64,000 nucleotides of DNA from an uncultured Lachnospiraceae bacterium. Its GTDB lineage: Bacteria > Bacillota > Clostridia > Lachnospirales > Lachnospiraceae. Positions within the stretch are counted from its first letter, which is position 1. Every line of letters starts with the position of its first letter. Below the pieces are notes generated by a model, which made no database searches, had not been told where the DNA came from, and saw only the letters and a list, made by a program, of their open reading frames with translations. The position numbers and the translations under genes were made by a program. This document shows, piece by piece, positions 1-9,363 of the stretch. The stretch is taken from NCBI GenBank assembly GCA_900554415.1, contig USGU01000006.1, positions 23,294 to 87,293 on the forward strand, written 5' to 3'.

Positions 1-1368
1 CTTGTTCCCGCAGGGAGCAATTTTAAAGTTATACACACACCTCAAGGTCTTACTGCCGTTTTTCTCATTGCCGGATGCATCCGAACGGAAAGCGTTGAAC
101 GAATTGATGGTAGGTGTAAAGTATTCCACCACTGTAATCTTGGCTGTCTTGCTTCCCTTTCTTCCTCTACTGTCCGTGGCAGTCACAATCACATCCACGC
201 TTCCAGACTGTCCAATTGCATAAGTTGTAATGTCCTGCCCGGTATAAGAAACACCAAGCACTTCTACAGAATACAATTCTATTGTGCTTCCGCTTATCCC
301 TACGGCAGAACTTACTACTCGCAACTGGCTTTTATTTTGAATAAATGCGCCAAACTTGTCTGCAATGCCATCCACTGCCTCAGAAATAGACACATCCCTA
401 ATTGATGGAACTACATCCTCTGGTACTGTTACTGTAAAATCTACAATCTTCTCACCAATCCATGTACTACCACTATAGGTCCAACACTTAACTTTGCAGA
501 TTCCTGACACCGCATTTGGAACATAGGCAGCCAAATAAGGTGGTAAATACAATGTTGCAGTTGCACCAGCATTAGAAGCAAATTGCGTCCACCCAGTACC
601 GCAAAAATCGTAAAATAATGTATGTGTAAAAGTATTTACCGCTCTAGGCAATGTTATTTCAACACTCTCACCCATTTCCGCAGTTGAAACGCTTACAGTT
701 GGTGTAGTTGCTCTTGGAATATCTGTTAATTCTACATATCCAGATATTGTACCGTATGTAGAACTTACAGTTACTGACGTTCCGTTCGAGCCGTTAGAGC
801 CGTTTGTTCCTTTATATGACACACTGTATGCTTCTGTTTTCTTACCGTCAGAATATTCAACCACCGTTTTTGTCCATAAGAACTGACCGTTTGGAACAGA
901 CGGAACTGTTGTAGACCATGTGCCAGTCGGCTTATCTGTACCGCTTGATCCCACCTGATAAGTAACCGATGTGCTCTTTACCGTAACGCTTGTACCACTA
1001 GCTCCTGTTGCTCCTCTAAAAGCAATGGAGTAGCTAAATGTTTTATTTATAGTAATGCCATCATCAACAATAATTGGAATAGTGATCGTGCCGCTCTGTG
1101 TTAACGCGGAAGTAGCTGTGATAGTAATGGTTGGTTCTGGTGTCTTCCCGTCACTGACTGCGCTGATTCCTGTTGGGCAGCTAATTGTTCCAACCTTACA
1201 AGGCACTTGCTCGTTACCTCGAAGTGCCATTACTTTCGTGCTTGTTGTTTGCGTTCCGTTCACTGCAGTTGTTGTCCCCAAAAACGTATAGTTGTCATTT
1301 GTAAGAATGACGGAATACCCGTCTGTTAAGTCGATTACATCAATCTGATTTACTGCCTTAATTGCCAT
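1..1368 (-). CDS. Phage tail fibre / minor structural protein, partial
   Basis: The frame is open from an ATG at 1368, behind a GGAGGAAT ribosome binding site, to the left edge, giving 456 codons with no stop; the C-terminus lies outside the window. The repetitive, Thr/Ser/Gly-rich beta-type sequence has collagen-like bits (GATGASGTS, GTNGSNGSNG) and a late segment with PTI.SFNAFRSDASG, typical of siphovirus DUF859-type structural proteins. It follows Tal with an 11-bp gap, the usual place of a fibre or baseplate protein that contacts the host surface. The assignment rests on position and composition, so fibre is likely but receptor binding is inferred. Confidence 0.7.
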   Translation of the reverse strand, partial: MAIKAVNQIDVIDLTDGYSVILTNDNYTFLGTTTAVNGTQTTSTKVMALRGNEQVPCKVGTISCPTGISAVSDGKTPEPTITITATSALTQSGTITIPIIVDDGITINKTFSYSIAFRGATGASGTSVTVKSTSVTYQVGSSGTDKPTGTWSTTVPSVPNGQFLWTKTVVEYSDGKKTEAYSVSYKGTNGSNGSNGTSVTVSSTYGTISGYVELTDIPRATTPTVSVSTAEMGESVEITLPRAVNTFTHTLFYDFCGTGWTQFASNAGATATLYLPPYLAAYVPNAVSGICKVKCWTYSGSTWIGEKIVDFTVTVPEDVVPSIRDVSISEAVDGIADKFGAFIQNKSQLRVVSSAVGISGSTIELYSVEVLGVSYTGQDITTYAIGQSGSVDVIVTATDSRGRKGSKTAKITVVEYFTPTINSFNAFRSDASGNEKNGSKTLRCVYNFKIAPCGNK

Positions 1369-1379
1369 TTTTATTCCTC

Positions 1380-3239
1380 CTAAATATTCAGTTCACAGTT
1401 AAACACTGCTTTAAACCTTATATCTTTTGCTGTAATAGTAAACAAAAAACCATTATCATTTAGCCTTGGATCGTCCATTGGTATCTCTGTAAATTCTGTA
1501 TCTCCACGCTTTTTCACAAGCCATTGCAAATGTGCATGTTCGCCAAATACTTTTTTTAATTTTTCCGAATTATCAATAACCAATCCTCCAACATATATGC
1601 TCACTGTAAATATGGTTGCTACGTCACTGTTTTTAAATGTTGTTCCGTTGCTTGAATCTATGTAGAGCATAATCGCATCCTCGCCCTTGCTTCCTTCCGT
1701 TCCATCTCTGACTCTTACAAAGTCCAGATATCCGTTTGCTACATATTTCTCGGTTTCAGATACCGTATAAGTTGCATAGCAAATATATCGCACGCTATCC
1801 ACATTTAAGTTGTTTCTCACCGTCAGAACACCATCCGTAACAGTTTCTCCATCTGCCAAGGATTCCTCGGCAGTTCCTGCTTTTCGCTTCCAGATGATGC
1901 GCAGGTTATCCTTAACCTCAACATTCTTAAATCGTACAACAGGAGTCAGGCTAAGCGGAGTTTTCGTGTAGTCCGGTGACACCGTTCCATCAGATGCGAT
2001 TTTCTGGTACGTTCCACTGTTCGCTGCAAGCTCCAGCGTCAGCTTATTTTCAATACTTTCAATCCGCTTCTCTACCTTTTCCTTGTTGACTTCATAATCC
2101 GAGGTAATCTTTTCTACCGTCTTAATGGTCTGGTTGATTTTGTTGGAAGCCTCCACCTGTTTATCTACAAAAGTGACTCGCTCATCTCCAAGGGTCAGGC
2201 TTCCATCGGACGGGTCCAGTAGATTAATATCCAGCTTCCTTGTAAGCAGCATCTCATTAAAATCATGAGGCTCACTAATTACCTTCGTGTAATTGCCAAG
2301 TCCAAAGCTCTGGATGTCCAGATTCATGTTATGGAGGTCTACTGCCTGCAATTCTATAGTACGGGTCAGGTTGATGTGATTCTGCAGCTCTTCCTTTCCT
2401 TTACGGAGCAGATTTTCCGGAAGTGTCACGTCATCCCATGTTATGGTTTCAAAAATATATCCGTATTTCTTAACGGCCTCCGGACTGTATACATAATCCA
2501 CTCCATCATTGACCGAGGATATGGTAAGACGTTCATCTATTTCTTCCCCGTTTTCATCCTTAAGCTTAGCACCGAGCGGAATAATGGCAGTCACAATGTC
2601 CTGCCCTTTTATGGTTTCCTCAAAATCAAGGAGATTCTTGGCAAATTCTACGGTCTGACTGTTCATGGTCTCAAAATCTTTCAGATAATCGATATAAATA
2701 CCATCCGGCTCTTCTCTGGTCCAGAGATAACCGCCCAGTTTCTCAACCAGCTTCTCCTTCATTTCGTCCAAGGTCTTAGGATATCCGTTCACACCCGTAT
2801 TTGCTCTTACTATGTAATCGTTCGGGTCTGTTACAGTGCAACGTCCGGCTTTAAATTTCCGCGCTTCATCCATCTGAGCATTGTGAGAATTAATATAAAA
2901 CTGGAAAAGCTCCTCCACGCTGCCTTTAAATTCGTAAGGACGCACTGTAGAATCCAATAAAAAAGCAAGCTCCCCTTCGCAGGTTACTTGCAATTGGTTG
3001 TAGAATCCTTTCTTTACATTGAGCACACGTCCACGGAATAACCGCCTGTCCTCGTTGTAGACGGTGACGATGGATTTCTTCTTTTTAAGGGATGCATAAT
3101 TTCTATTTGTTTTATAAATCGTAAAATCAAAGCTTCCGGCTTTGTTTAATTCTACTTTTACTTTTGCTCTTCCTAATGATAGTTCCTCTTCCATGTTGGG
3201 ATGATACAGAAGTTCTCCATCTACATATACCTTGTACAT
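1380..3239 (-). CDS. Tail endopeptidase / tail-associated protein (Tal-like)
   Basis: This 619-aa protein starts at an ATG overlapping the Dit stop by one base (TAATG). The first ~370 residues look like the siphophage minor structural / prophage tail endopeptidase family: a beta-rich baseplate hub fold, then a long central part ending near the LLDPSDGSLTLGDER segment. Residues ~375-410 are a predicted coiled coil (KINQTIKTVEKITSDYEVNKEK), followed by beta-rich domains. Hub proteins of this family cap the tail tip and form the DNA channel; some carry a wall-degrading domain, which I do not recognise here. Its place between Dit and the fibre supports the call. Confidence 0.8.
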   Translation of the reverse strand: MYKVYVDGELLYHPNMEEELSLGRAKVKVELNKAGSFDFTIYKTNRNYASLKKKKSIVTVYNEDRRLFRGRVLNVKKGFYNQLQVTCEGELAFLLDSTVRPYEFKGSVEELFQFYINSHNAQMDEARKFKAGRCTVTDPNDYIVRANTGVNGYPKTLDEMKEKLVEKLGGYLWTREEPDGIYIDYLKDFETMNSQTVEFAKNLLDFEETIKGQDIVTAIIPLGAKLKDENGEEIDERLTISSVNDGVDYVYSPEAVKKYGYIFETITWDDVTLPENLLRKGKEELQNHINLTRTIELQAVDLHNMNLDIQSFGLGNYTKVISEPHDFNEMLLTRKLDINLLDPSDGSLTLGDERVTFVDKQVEASNKINQTIKTVEKITSDYEVNKEKVEKRIESIENKLTLELAANSGTYQKIASDGTVSPDYTKTPLSLTPVVRFKNVEVKDNLRIIWKRKAGTAEESLADGETVTDGVLTVRNNLNVDSVRYICYATYTVSETEKYVANGYLDFVRVRDGTEGSKGEDAIMLYIDSSNGTTFKNSDVATIFTVSIYVGGLVIDNSEKLKKVFGEHAHLQWLVKKRGDTEFTEIPMDDPRLNDNGFLFTITAKDIRFKAVFNCELNI

Positions 3240-3901
3240 TATAAGCTTCCCTCCCGGTACTCAAATGTAATAGTTCCATCACCATAGCAGTCCAGTATAT
3301 TATTTCCTGACTGGAATAACATATCTGGATGCAACGTTGTTCCAGCCTTTACCACGTAAGATGTTCCTTCAAACGCTACTCTAAAGTCGCTGTCAGCAAT
3401 AATAGTTGGAACTACACTTTTTCCTTCATTACTACAGATAATTTGAGCTTCGCCACTGATTACAGATTTTACTATAGTCAACTCGTTTTTCATCTTATAT
3501 GGATTTACTGTGCAAGTAACAATGACTGTACTTGCAACCGCATTTTTCTTATGCGTATCTACTGAAACATGGCCGAACCAGTAATAATCAGAGTCTTCAT
3601 CTAAGACGATTTTCTTGTTTTCTCCCTGGAATGCATTTTTGATTTTGGAGCTAATCCTATAGTGTCCGGGAAAACCATTGTCAATAACATCAAAGGAGAA
3701 CCTGAGCGTTCTTTGCTTGTACGTTGGAAAATCCAGAAAATCATCAAATGCAATTGTACCTAATCCCGGAACATCCGCAGTAAACCGTTCTTGTACTGTT
3801 TCCCCCAAATACACCTCATTTAGGTACATCTTGAAATCCTTCCATGTATGAAATTCTCCGATTTGGATTCCAACCTGATACGTCAAATCTTCCACTATCA
3901 T
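3239..3901 (-). CDS. Distal tail protein (Dit, Sipho_tail family)
   Basis: This 220-aa protein overlaps the tape-measure stop by four bases (ATGA), indicating translational coupling. The N-terminal half resembles the Sipho_tail/Dit family, with the early YQVGIQIGEFHTWKDF element, the DVPGLGTIAFDDFLDFPTY stretch and a beta-rich C-terminal half. Dit forms the hexameric ring joining the tail tube to the baseplate hub. The order tape measure, Dit, Tal is conserved in siphophages of Firmicutes and supports the assignment. Confidence 0.82.
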   Translation of the reverse strand: MIVEDLTYQVGIQIGEFHTWKDFKMYLNEVYLGETVQERFTADVPGLGTIAFDDFLDFPTYKQRTLRFSFDVIDNGFPGHYRISSKIKNAFQGENKKIVLDEDSDYYWFGHVSVDTHKKNAVASTVIVTCTVNPYKMKNELTIVKSVISGEAQIICSNEGKSVVPTIIADSDFRVAFEGTSYVVKAGTTLHPDMLFQSGNNILDCYGDGTITFEYREGSL

Positions 3902-6900
3902 ACACCTCTTTCTGCCAGCTCTGCATTTACTGTTATTGCATCTTCCACAATCGGTACAATCGCATCCATCACCTGTTGTTTTCCGATATGAAAGGTAGCA
4001 CGCAATGTTTTTGGAGTCTGTTCTGCTCTGCCAGCTTCTAGTAAATAATTTCTATTTTCTTCTGCTGTCAGTACTCGTTCTCCCTTGTGCAGTACTGCTC
4101 TGTATCCATCATACGGTACATTATCCAGTCCGTTAAAATGCCATCTGTAACCATCTCCTGTTTTTACACCATCATAAGCAGCTATAGATGGATTATCAGA
4201 TGATACATGAATTGTCATATATCTATCTCTTGCTGCTTTATCCGCTTCTGCACTGATTTGCCGTAATGCGGAAATTGTTCCATCCTTATTTACAGTGATA
4301 TTATACGGTGTGCCATTGAGGTTGATAATTCCAGTTCTTGTTCCATCGGTATGAGCCTTTAACTCATCCATGGAAGTAATGATATTACCATTCGCATCTA
4401 CAATCCATTTTCCTTTATCCACATACATTCCGAGGGAGGCTCCGATTTGCTCGTAAGATTTTGACTGAGAATCTGCCATTTCCTTTGCATCTTCAGCCAT
4501 CTGTTCTGTGTATCCTGCCCACGTTCCTGCAGACTCATTGTAGATTCCGGTAATTGCTCCGGTATTCTCATCCACTACAACTTTCATATTTTGCCACATA
4601 CCTGCAGTCTTATTGTATATCTGATAGCAACCACTCTCTGTAATCTGGTTTAAACCATCGTAATTATCCATCATTTGGAACAGTAACTCTTGACTCTTTT
4701 TATCTGCATTTGTGAGAATCTGTCCATTATACTTATCTATAAGGTCTACTAAATTCGGATTCTTTTCTTTGATAATATCCATATACTCTTCGTAAAGGTT
4801 ATTCTGAATATCAATTTTCTTTTGCCTGTCTTCTTCCAAGTTAGCAATTTGCTTCTCCAATTCAGCTTTATCTGCTCCAGTACATTCTGCTGCTTTCTGC
4901 TTCAAAAGTTCAATTTGTGTATCATACGATGCTTTAATCTGAATAATTTCTTCATCTCTGGTCTTTGCTTTTTCTTGTAAAAGTTCGGAAGCGCTCTCCG
5001 CATCCATAGTCTTAACTCTTTCAGCAAATTCTTTTTTAGCGTATAAAATTTCTTCCTGCGTTCCACCAACAGCTTCTAATTCAATCTGATGAATTCTTGT
5101 TGTTTTTTCTTCAATGTCTGCAATCTCCTGTTCATTCAGTGTCCGTCCTTCATCTACCGCCGCTTGCTTGATACTTAGGATTTCTTCTTTTAAGGACTGT
5201 ACTTCTTCAATCTGCTTATCACTGGATTCTGAAAGAATATCCAGTACCCTCTGTTCACTTTCATCAATAAGTCCATCATCTACGGTAAACAGTTCTTTTA
5301 ATGCCTGTTGGCTTTCATCGGTCTTGCTCTGCACAGTATTGATTGCCTGATTGCACATATCTGCAATCCTCTGGTTGAATGCATCACTTTCTTCTGTGGT
5401 TATCACATCATCAAAACCTATCTCACGTAAAAATACACTGAAGCTTTGTAGCTCCTCTGTGGATTTCTCTACAGCTTTCTGAAACTCCTTGCTGATATCT
5501 TTAGAAAACTCTTTGTGAACCACGCCTAATTTTTCCAACTCCTCTCTGGATTTCGCTTCAACACCTTGCAGTTTTGCAAGAGCTTTCTCCATAAGAGACA
5601 TGTCATCCGAGGACTCAACAACAGTACGATTCATAAGCTGTCCCTGCTCATGGATGGCATATAAGCTTGTTCCCACAGCAGCCGCTCCAATGGCAAGCGG
5701 TGCACAAATTCCGGCTAACTGTGTCATGTTTCCTACAAGACCCGCACCGCCACTCTGACCAAGTACAGTACTTACTTTGGTAATCACAGGAGCGAGTTTC
5801 GCGTAAGTCTCTATCCAGTTTCCTGTTGCTTTTAACATCGGTCCTATTGCTGCTGTAACCGCAAGCATTTGTATCACTTGTTTCCGTTCCTCTTCTGACA
5901 TATTACCAAACTTATCTGCTGCCTTTCCTATAGCACTGGTAACATCTGTTAAAATCGGCAAAAACGATACTCCAAATTTAATACCTGCATTTCTTAGCTC
6001 ATTTAAAGCACCTTTAAGCTGTTCAGCTGGTGTTGCATCCATCTTATCAAAAGCAGCCTGCGTGGCCCCTGCGCTCTGGTTCATGGCTGACAGCATTTCG
6101 TTATACTCTTCCCCGTTTCCTTTTGCGAGTACAAGAGCTGCAGAACCTGCTTCTACTGAACTGAACATATCTTTTAATGTCATTCCGTTTTTCTCTGCAT
6201 ACTGACTCATCAGATTCAGGATTTCGGAAGTAGACATTCCCTGCTGCTTCAGTTCTGCAAATCCGCTTCCAGTGAGCTCTTTCAATGCCTTATCCGCATC
6301 ACTTCCAGTCTTTCCAAGTTCGGAAAGCATTTGCTTCAGGTACGTACCAGCTTCTGCTGTTGCAATACCATTTTTGGTGAGCTGTGCATAACTGGCAGAC
6401 AGTTCATTCATGCCAAAGTTTACGGAACTGGCAATCGGGATAACCTTGCCCATGCTCTGGCTTAGTTCATCTACCGTTGTCTTACCCAAGTTCTGTGTGG
6501 TAATCAGCATATCTGAAAGCTTAGTTGCATCCGAAGCGCTTAAGTTATATCCATTAATCGCTGTGGTCAGGATATCCACTGCACTTGCTCCAGATGTAAA
6601 ACCGCCCTTCGCAAGCTTCATTGCATCTGTTGTAAATTCCACTGCTTTTCTCTGGTCCACACCTGCGGAAATAGCCTGATAAACAGCTTCCGAGTACTCA
6701 TCCACTGCAACCTTCGTATCATTTGACCCTTCAATCAACGCATCCTTATATTCTGAAAAATCTACAACTCCATCATCAAGAAGAGTACTAACCTTTGCAA
6801 AACTACTTTCAAAATCTACCGCCATTTTGGTAGTTGCAGTTCCAAGAGCTGCTATCGGAAGTGTAAGCCCTTTTGTGAGCAGGCTTCCAGCGTTAGATAA

Positions 6901-7056
6901 ACTCTCTCCGACTTTTCTTACCCCGGCTAAGCTCTTTTCAACTTTCTCTGCCTCTTGTTTTCCTTTTTGAGCAGCTTTCTCCATATCTTTTTCAAACTGC
7001 TTGGTATCAACTTCTATCCTCGTGACCAAAGGTGCAAGTTCTATTCCTGCTGACAC
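3898..7056 (-). CDS. Tail tape measure protein
   Basis: This is the longest gene of the tail module (1052 aa). It starts at GTG 7056 behind GGAGGTGAGCAGAA; the frameshifted chaperone product overlaps its start by 16 bp. Residues ~50-100 carry the TP901-type motif (GSLLTKGLTLPIAALG, then KMAVDFESSFAKVS), and the segment around residues 160-320 has the GISASEA-like repeats of this family. There are hydrophobic stretches around 390-470 and a long coiled coil at ~560-770. Tape measure length sets tail length; the protein is wound inside the tube and ejected with DNA. The product is clear from size, motif and position. Confidence 0.93.
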   Translation of the reverse strand: MSAGIELAPLVTRIEVDTKQFEKDMEKAAQKGKQEAEKVEKSLAGVRKVGESLSNAGSLLTKGLTLPIAALGTATTKMAVDFESSFAKVSTLLDDGVVDFSEYKDALIEGSNDTKVAVDEYSEAVYQAISAGVDQRKAVEFTTDAMKLAKGGFTSGASAVDILTTAINGYNLSASDATKLSDMLITTQNLGKTTVDELSQSMGKVIPIASSVNFGMNELSASYAQLTKNGIATAEAGTYLKQMLSELGKTGSDADKALKELTGSGFAELKQQGMSTSEILNLMSQYAEKNGMTLKDMFSSVEAGSAALVLAKGNGEEYNEMLSAMNQSAGATQAAFDKMDATPAEQLKGALNELRNAGIKFGVSFLPILTDVTSAIGKAADKFGNMSEEERKQVIQMLAVTAAIGPMLKATGNWIETYAKLAPVITKVSTVLGQSGGAGLVGNMTQLAGICAPLAIGAAAVGTSLYAIHEQGQLMNRTVVESSDDMSLMEKALAKLQGVEAKSREELEKLGVVHKEFSKDISKEFQKAVEKSTEELQSFSVFLREIGFDDVITTEESDAFNQRIADMCNQAINTVQSKTDESQQALKELFTVDDGLIDESEQRVLDILSESSDKQIEEVQSLKEEILSIKQAAVDEGRTLNEQEIADIEEKTTRIHQIELEAVGGTQEEILYAKKEFAERVKTMDAESASELLQEKAKTRDEEIIQIKASYDTQIELLKQKAAECTGADKAELEKQIANLEEDRQKKIDIQNNLYEEYMDIIKEKNPNLVDLIDKYNGQILTNADKKSQELLFQMMDNYDGLNQITESGCYQIYNKTAGMWQNMKVVVDENTGAITGIYNESAGTWAGYTEQMAEDAKEMADSQSKSYEQIGASLGMYVDKGKWIVDANGNIITSMDELKAHTDGTRTGIINLNGTPYNITVNKDGTISALRQISAEADKAARDRYMTIHVSSDNPSIAAYDGVKTGDGYRWHFNGLDNVPYDGYRAVLHKGERVLTAEENRNYLLEAGRAEQTPKTLRATFHIGKQQVMDAIVPIVEDAITVNAELAERGV

Positions 7057-7663
7057 TTCTGCTCACCTCCCAAATACTTTTTTACCGCGTTTTCATCTGC
7101 TTTCGTCTGCTGCAACCTCCACAGGTTCTTCAAAACATCCATTCCCTTTTCGGAATGCATATAACTGTCTACCCAGCTTTCCTTGTTTAACAGCAAAAAA
7201 TAAGAATAAGGGAGATTCAGTACTTCGTTAAAATTAAGCCCTGTATACTCGCTTATTCTCTTGATGATTCCTGTTTTTAATCGATATTCTTTTTCCCATT
7301 CTTCAACCGGGAAATATTTCTCGCATACTGCCTTTCCTATATCTCCCTCCGGAATGGGAAGTCTTAGTTTGGGTCTGTCTCTGCCTCATACCTAAGCGAA
7401 GCTATTGTTGTAATGATTTTAGAAACTGCTTCCTGCGTCATTTCTTTTAAATCTTCTACAGTAAATACCATTTCTTCCTCGTTGTAATTAAGCATGAGCA
7501 GGGCAATCTCCAGTCGCTTTTCTCTTACGTTATCTTCCGTCTGCGTTTCCTCAATTTTATCAATTTTTTCAATCAGCAAAACGCTTGGTTGCTTTACATG
7601 GATGATTTCTCCGTGAATCTTCATTTCAACACTATTGTTAATATATTTATCTAAATCTAGCAT
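7041..7663 (-). CDS. Tail assembly chaperone GT, produced by -1 frameshift
   Basis: This is the extended product of the 99-codon G frame. Just before the G stop TAA (7364-7366) lies the canonical heptamer C CCA AAC (7367-7373), read in exactly the X XXY YYZ register. Slipping back one base opens a frame of 108 further residues (beginning LRLPIPEGDIGKAV) that ends with TAG at 7041-7043, inside the tape measure start. The predicted fusion is about 207 aa. In lambda-like tails, G and GT bind the tape measure and recruit tail tube subunits at a fixed ratio set by the frameshift. The extension has no good start of its own, which argues for translation by slippage. Confidence 0.85.
7364..7663 (-). 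CDS. Tail assembly chaperone G (short form)
   Basis: This 99-aa acidic, helical protein begins MLDLDKYINNSVEMKI and is encoded between the tail tube and tape measure genes. It is the unshifted product; the same gene also gives the GT form by slippage on its last two sense codons. G-type chaperones act in the cytoplasm during tail assembly and are absent from the finished virion. Length, position and the frameshift site together make the call firm even without a recognised family motif. Confidence 0.85.
   Translation of the reverse strand: MLDLDKYINNSVEMKIHGEIIHVKQPSVLLIEKIDKIEETQTEDNVREKRLEIALLMLNYNEEEMVFTVEDLKEMTQEAVSKIITTIASLRYEAETDPN
7367..7373 (-). promoter_or_regulatory. -1 programmed ribosomal frameshift site
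   Basis: The minus strand reads CCCAAAC immediately 5' of the zero-frame TAA. The codon phase (GAC CCA AAC TAA) fits simultaneous slippage onto CCC and AAA. The downstream -1 frame is open for 108 codons up to the tape measure start. I did not identify a strong stimulatory hairpin; the adjacent stop codon may itself promote slippage. Confidence 0.85.
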
Positions 7664-7709
7664 TTCACTCCTCCTTAAATGAGCGGGGTTATCCCCCGCC
7701 CTTAATTAC

Positions 7710-8273
7710 CTACTCCGATGTAAGTGCTGCCGCTTCTTCATCCGTAAGCTCCTCTTCGAATTTAGCCAGGAATCCATCCAAGACACTGATTGCACTAATT
7801 TCTGCATCAATCGTAAGCTCTTTCGATTCAAACGCAATGGAGAATCCTGAGCCGCCCTGTCCAATCATGGTAAAACGAAGCTTCTTTCCATTTTCTTTTT
7901 CATGCACAAAGCGAAGCAAAATTGTTTTTAAGGATTTCCCTTTACCAGTAAACAATAAGGTCCTTGTTTTCTTCTGCTTATCTTCCTTATACTCTCCGGT
8001 GGAAAGCATTTCAAGATTTTTCAGATTCCATGTAAGTATACCCGTCTTTGCTGTGATTTCCTCTTTCGTGATAAACGATTTTACAATCTTCTCGTACTGA
8101 TTTTGCACATCGTACTTAGTAGGCTTGTAGTCTACGGTAAAACCACCACTGCAATGCCCCACATTGTGGACATCCGTTTCAATGATGCTGTTCTCTGGCA
8201 GTTCCGCTCCATCAAAGGCATACATATATACCTCACCAGCACCTAAGATAATTTCATCTTTTTCACTAGACAT
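7710..8273 (-). CDS. Major tail tube protein
   Basis: This 187-aa protein lies upstream of the G/GT chaperones, the standard site of the major tail protein. It is beta-rich, with features of siphophage tube subunits: an N-terminal strand region (ILGAGEVYMYAFDG), a central KTGILTWNLKNLEML segment and a C-terminal GSGFSIAFESKELTIDAEISA strand pair, ending in an acidic tail. Tube subunits stack as hexameric rings around the tape measure. Four-base coupling to the upstream gene is seen at 8266-8273. Confidence 0.82.
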   Translation of the reverse strand: MSSEKDEIILGAGEVYMYAFDGAELPENSIIETDVHNVGHCSGGFTVDYKPTKYDVQNQYEKIVKSFITKEEITAKTGILTWNLKNLEMLSTGEYKEDKQKKTRTLLFTGKGKSLKTILLRFVHEKENGKKLRFTMIGQGGSGFSIAFESKELTIDAEISAISVLDGFLAKFEEELTDEEAAALTSE

Positions 8274-8640
8274 TTTTCATCCTCCAATCAATGATGTAAT
8301 ATTTACTAAGTTCCCATTTTTGAATTTCTTCGTTGTAAATCCTGCCACCACCTGATGACAATCTTGAACGGAATCGCACATTTCCAAACACCACAAATGG
8401 CTCGTCCTCTTCCATGGCAAGGATGTTTTGTATCTTTCGGTGTATTTCCATTCCAGAATCATAATCGTCACATATGACATTTAGCGTAAGCTGACTTTGA
8501 TTTAAATGGTCTGCAGATATGTCTGTAAAGGTATATGCAACATTAATTCCTTCTTCCGGGGCAACTACCATTACCGGGTACATACGTCCCGAGAGCTCCG
8601 GGATGTTCGCTTCAATATAATCTTTTAAGCTATTTTCCAT
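8266..8640 (-). CDS. Tail terminator / tail completion-like protein
   Basis: This is a 124-aa protein between the HK97 gp10-like gene and the tail tube gene. It has the size and alternating strand/helix pattern of tail terminator proteins, which cap the growing tube and join it to the head, for example SQLTLNVICDDYDSGMEIH and RIYNEEIQKWELS. The start overlaps the upstream gene by 11 bp. The role is inferred mainly from gene order; the family could not be confirmed by eye. Confidence 0.6.
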   Translation of the reverse strand: MENSLKDYIEANIPELSGRMYPVMVVAPEEGINVAYTFTDISADHLNQSQLTLNVICDDYDSGMEIHRKIQNILAMEEDEPFVVFGNVRFRSRLSSGGGRIYNEEIQKWELSKYYIIDWRMKNV

Positions 8641-9061
8641 TCTGTCCTCCTAATATCTGCTCTACGGAATCTTTCTTTGAAAGCTTTGCATTCTCCAAAA
8701 ACTGGTTTGGTCTTTGTCCATGCGTCCAATGAAAGCCCTTATATTTACCCGCTTTCGCCTCGTATCCCCATGGTGTCTTTCTGCCCGAACCATTTAAAGC
8801 ATAAATACCGGTTCCATTATGCACATAGGGCGCGTAATCCAAATTACTCCCTATATACCCTGTAATACCGCTTTTATTGACTTCAACCTCGCTGGTAATG
8901 GAAGCTCTTAACTGTCCCATGTCTACAGGACAGTTTTTCTTTGCCTCTGCTTCCACTACGAGACACGCTGTTTCCATGGCTGTTGCAGTGTGGCTAATAA
9001 TCTGTTCCATAGCTTCCAACACACTTTTTTCAAACGCTGTATTATCAGACATTCGCATCAA
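8630..9061 (-). CDS. HK97 gp10-like head-tail protein
   Basis: This 143-aa protein has the typical HK97-gp10 layout: an N-terminal helix, the VVEAEAKKNCPVDMGQLRASI motif near residues 35-55, then the ...YIGSNLDYAPYVHNGTG... strand-turn and the RPNQFLENA C-terminal helix. Proteins of this family sit at or near the head-tail interface and are encoded between head closure and tail tube genes, as here. It overlaps both neighbours, in keeping with a tightly packed late operon. Confidence 0.85.
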   Translation of the reverse strand: MMRMSDNTAFEKSVLEAMEQIISHTATAMETACLVVEAEAKKNCPVDMGQLRASITSEVEVNKSGITGYIGSNLDYAPYVHNGTGIYALNGSGRKTPWGYEAKAGKYKGFHWTHGQRPNQFLENAKLSKKDSVEQILGGQNGK

Positions 9062-9359
9062 CCTCTTTCAAGATAAGGTTCGTGAGCCTATGACTTGGAT
9101 CGCTTTTTTGCACATAATACAAATGTTCTCCAAGCTTCAAGCGATATTTGCCAGCCTCTATTGACTTACAGTAAGTAAGGCCAATATGTGTAGCATCCTT
9201 GTATTTCTCACTTGCAGCCATAATCTTCTCATCACTTTTGTAAATAGCTACCCTAATTTCATCCCGGTTATCCCATACTTCCTTTTTTGCTCCGGAAGGA
9301 CCTCTTGAAACAGATTTCTTCTGCAACATAAAAGTGCGCATATCTCTGGCAATCGACAT
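9045..9359 (-). CDS. Head closure / head-tail adaptor protein
   Basis: This is a 104-aa protein directly downstream of the connector. It has the size and strand-rich pattern of siphophage head closure proteins (SPP1 gp16 / Hc1 type), including a conserved-looking C-terminal LKLGEHLYYVQKSDPSHRL segment. Such proteins form a ring that seals the portal after DNA packaging. The assignment rests on order and size. Confidence 0.65.
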   Translation of the reverse strand: MSIARDMRTFMLQKKSVSRGPSGAKKEVWDNRDEIRVAIYKSDEKIMAASEKYKDATHIGLTYCKSIEAGKYRLKLGEHLYYVQKSDPSHRLTNLILKEVDANV

Positions 9360-9363
9360 GAAA

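Noticed and set aside
1..1368. Diversity-generating retroelement targeting the tail fibre
   Set aside because: No reverse transcriptase or template repeat is visible in the window.
2265..2960. Long 231-aa plus-strand open frame
   Set aside because: It lies wholly inside the Tal gene on the other strand, has no ribosome site, and its translation has no coding character.
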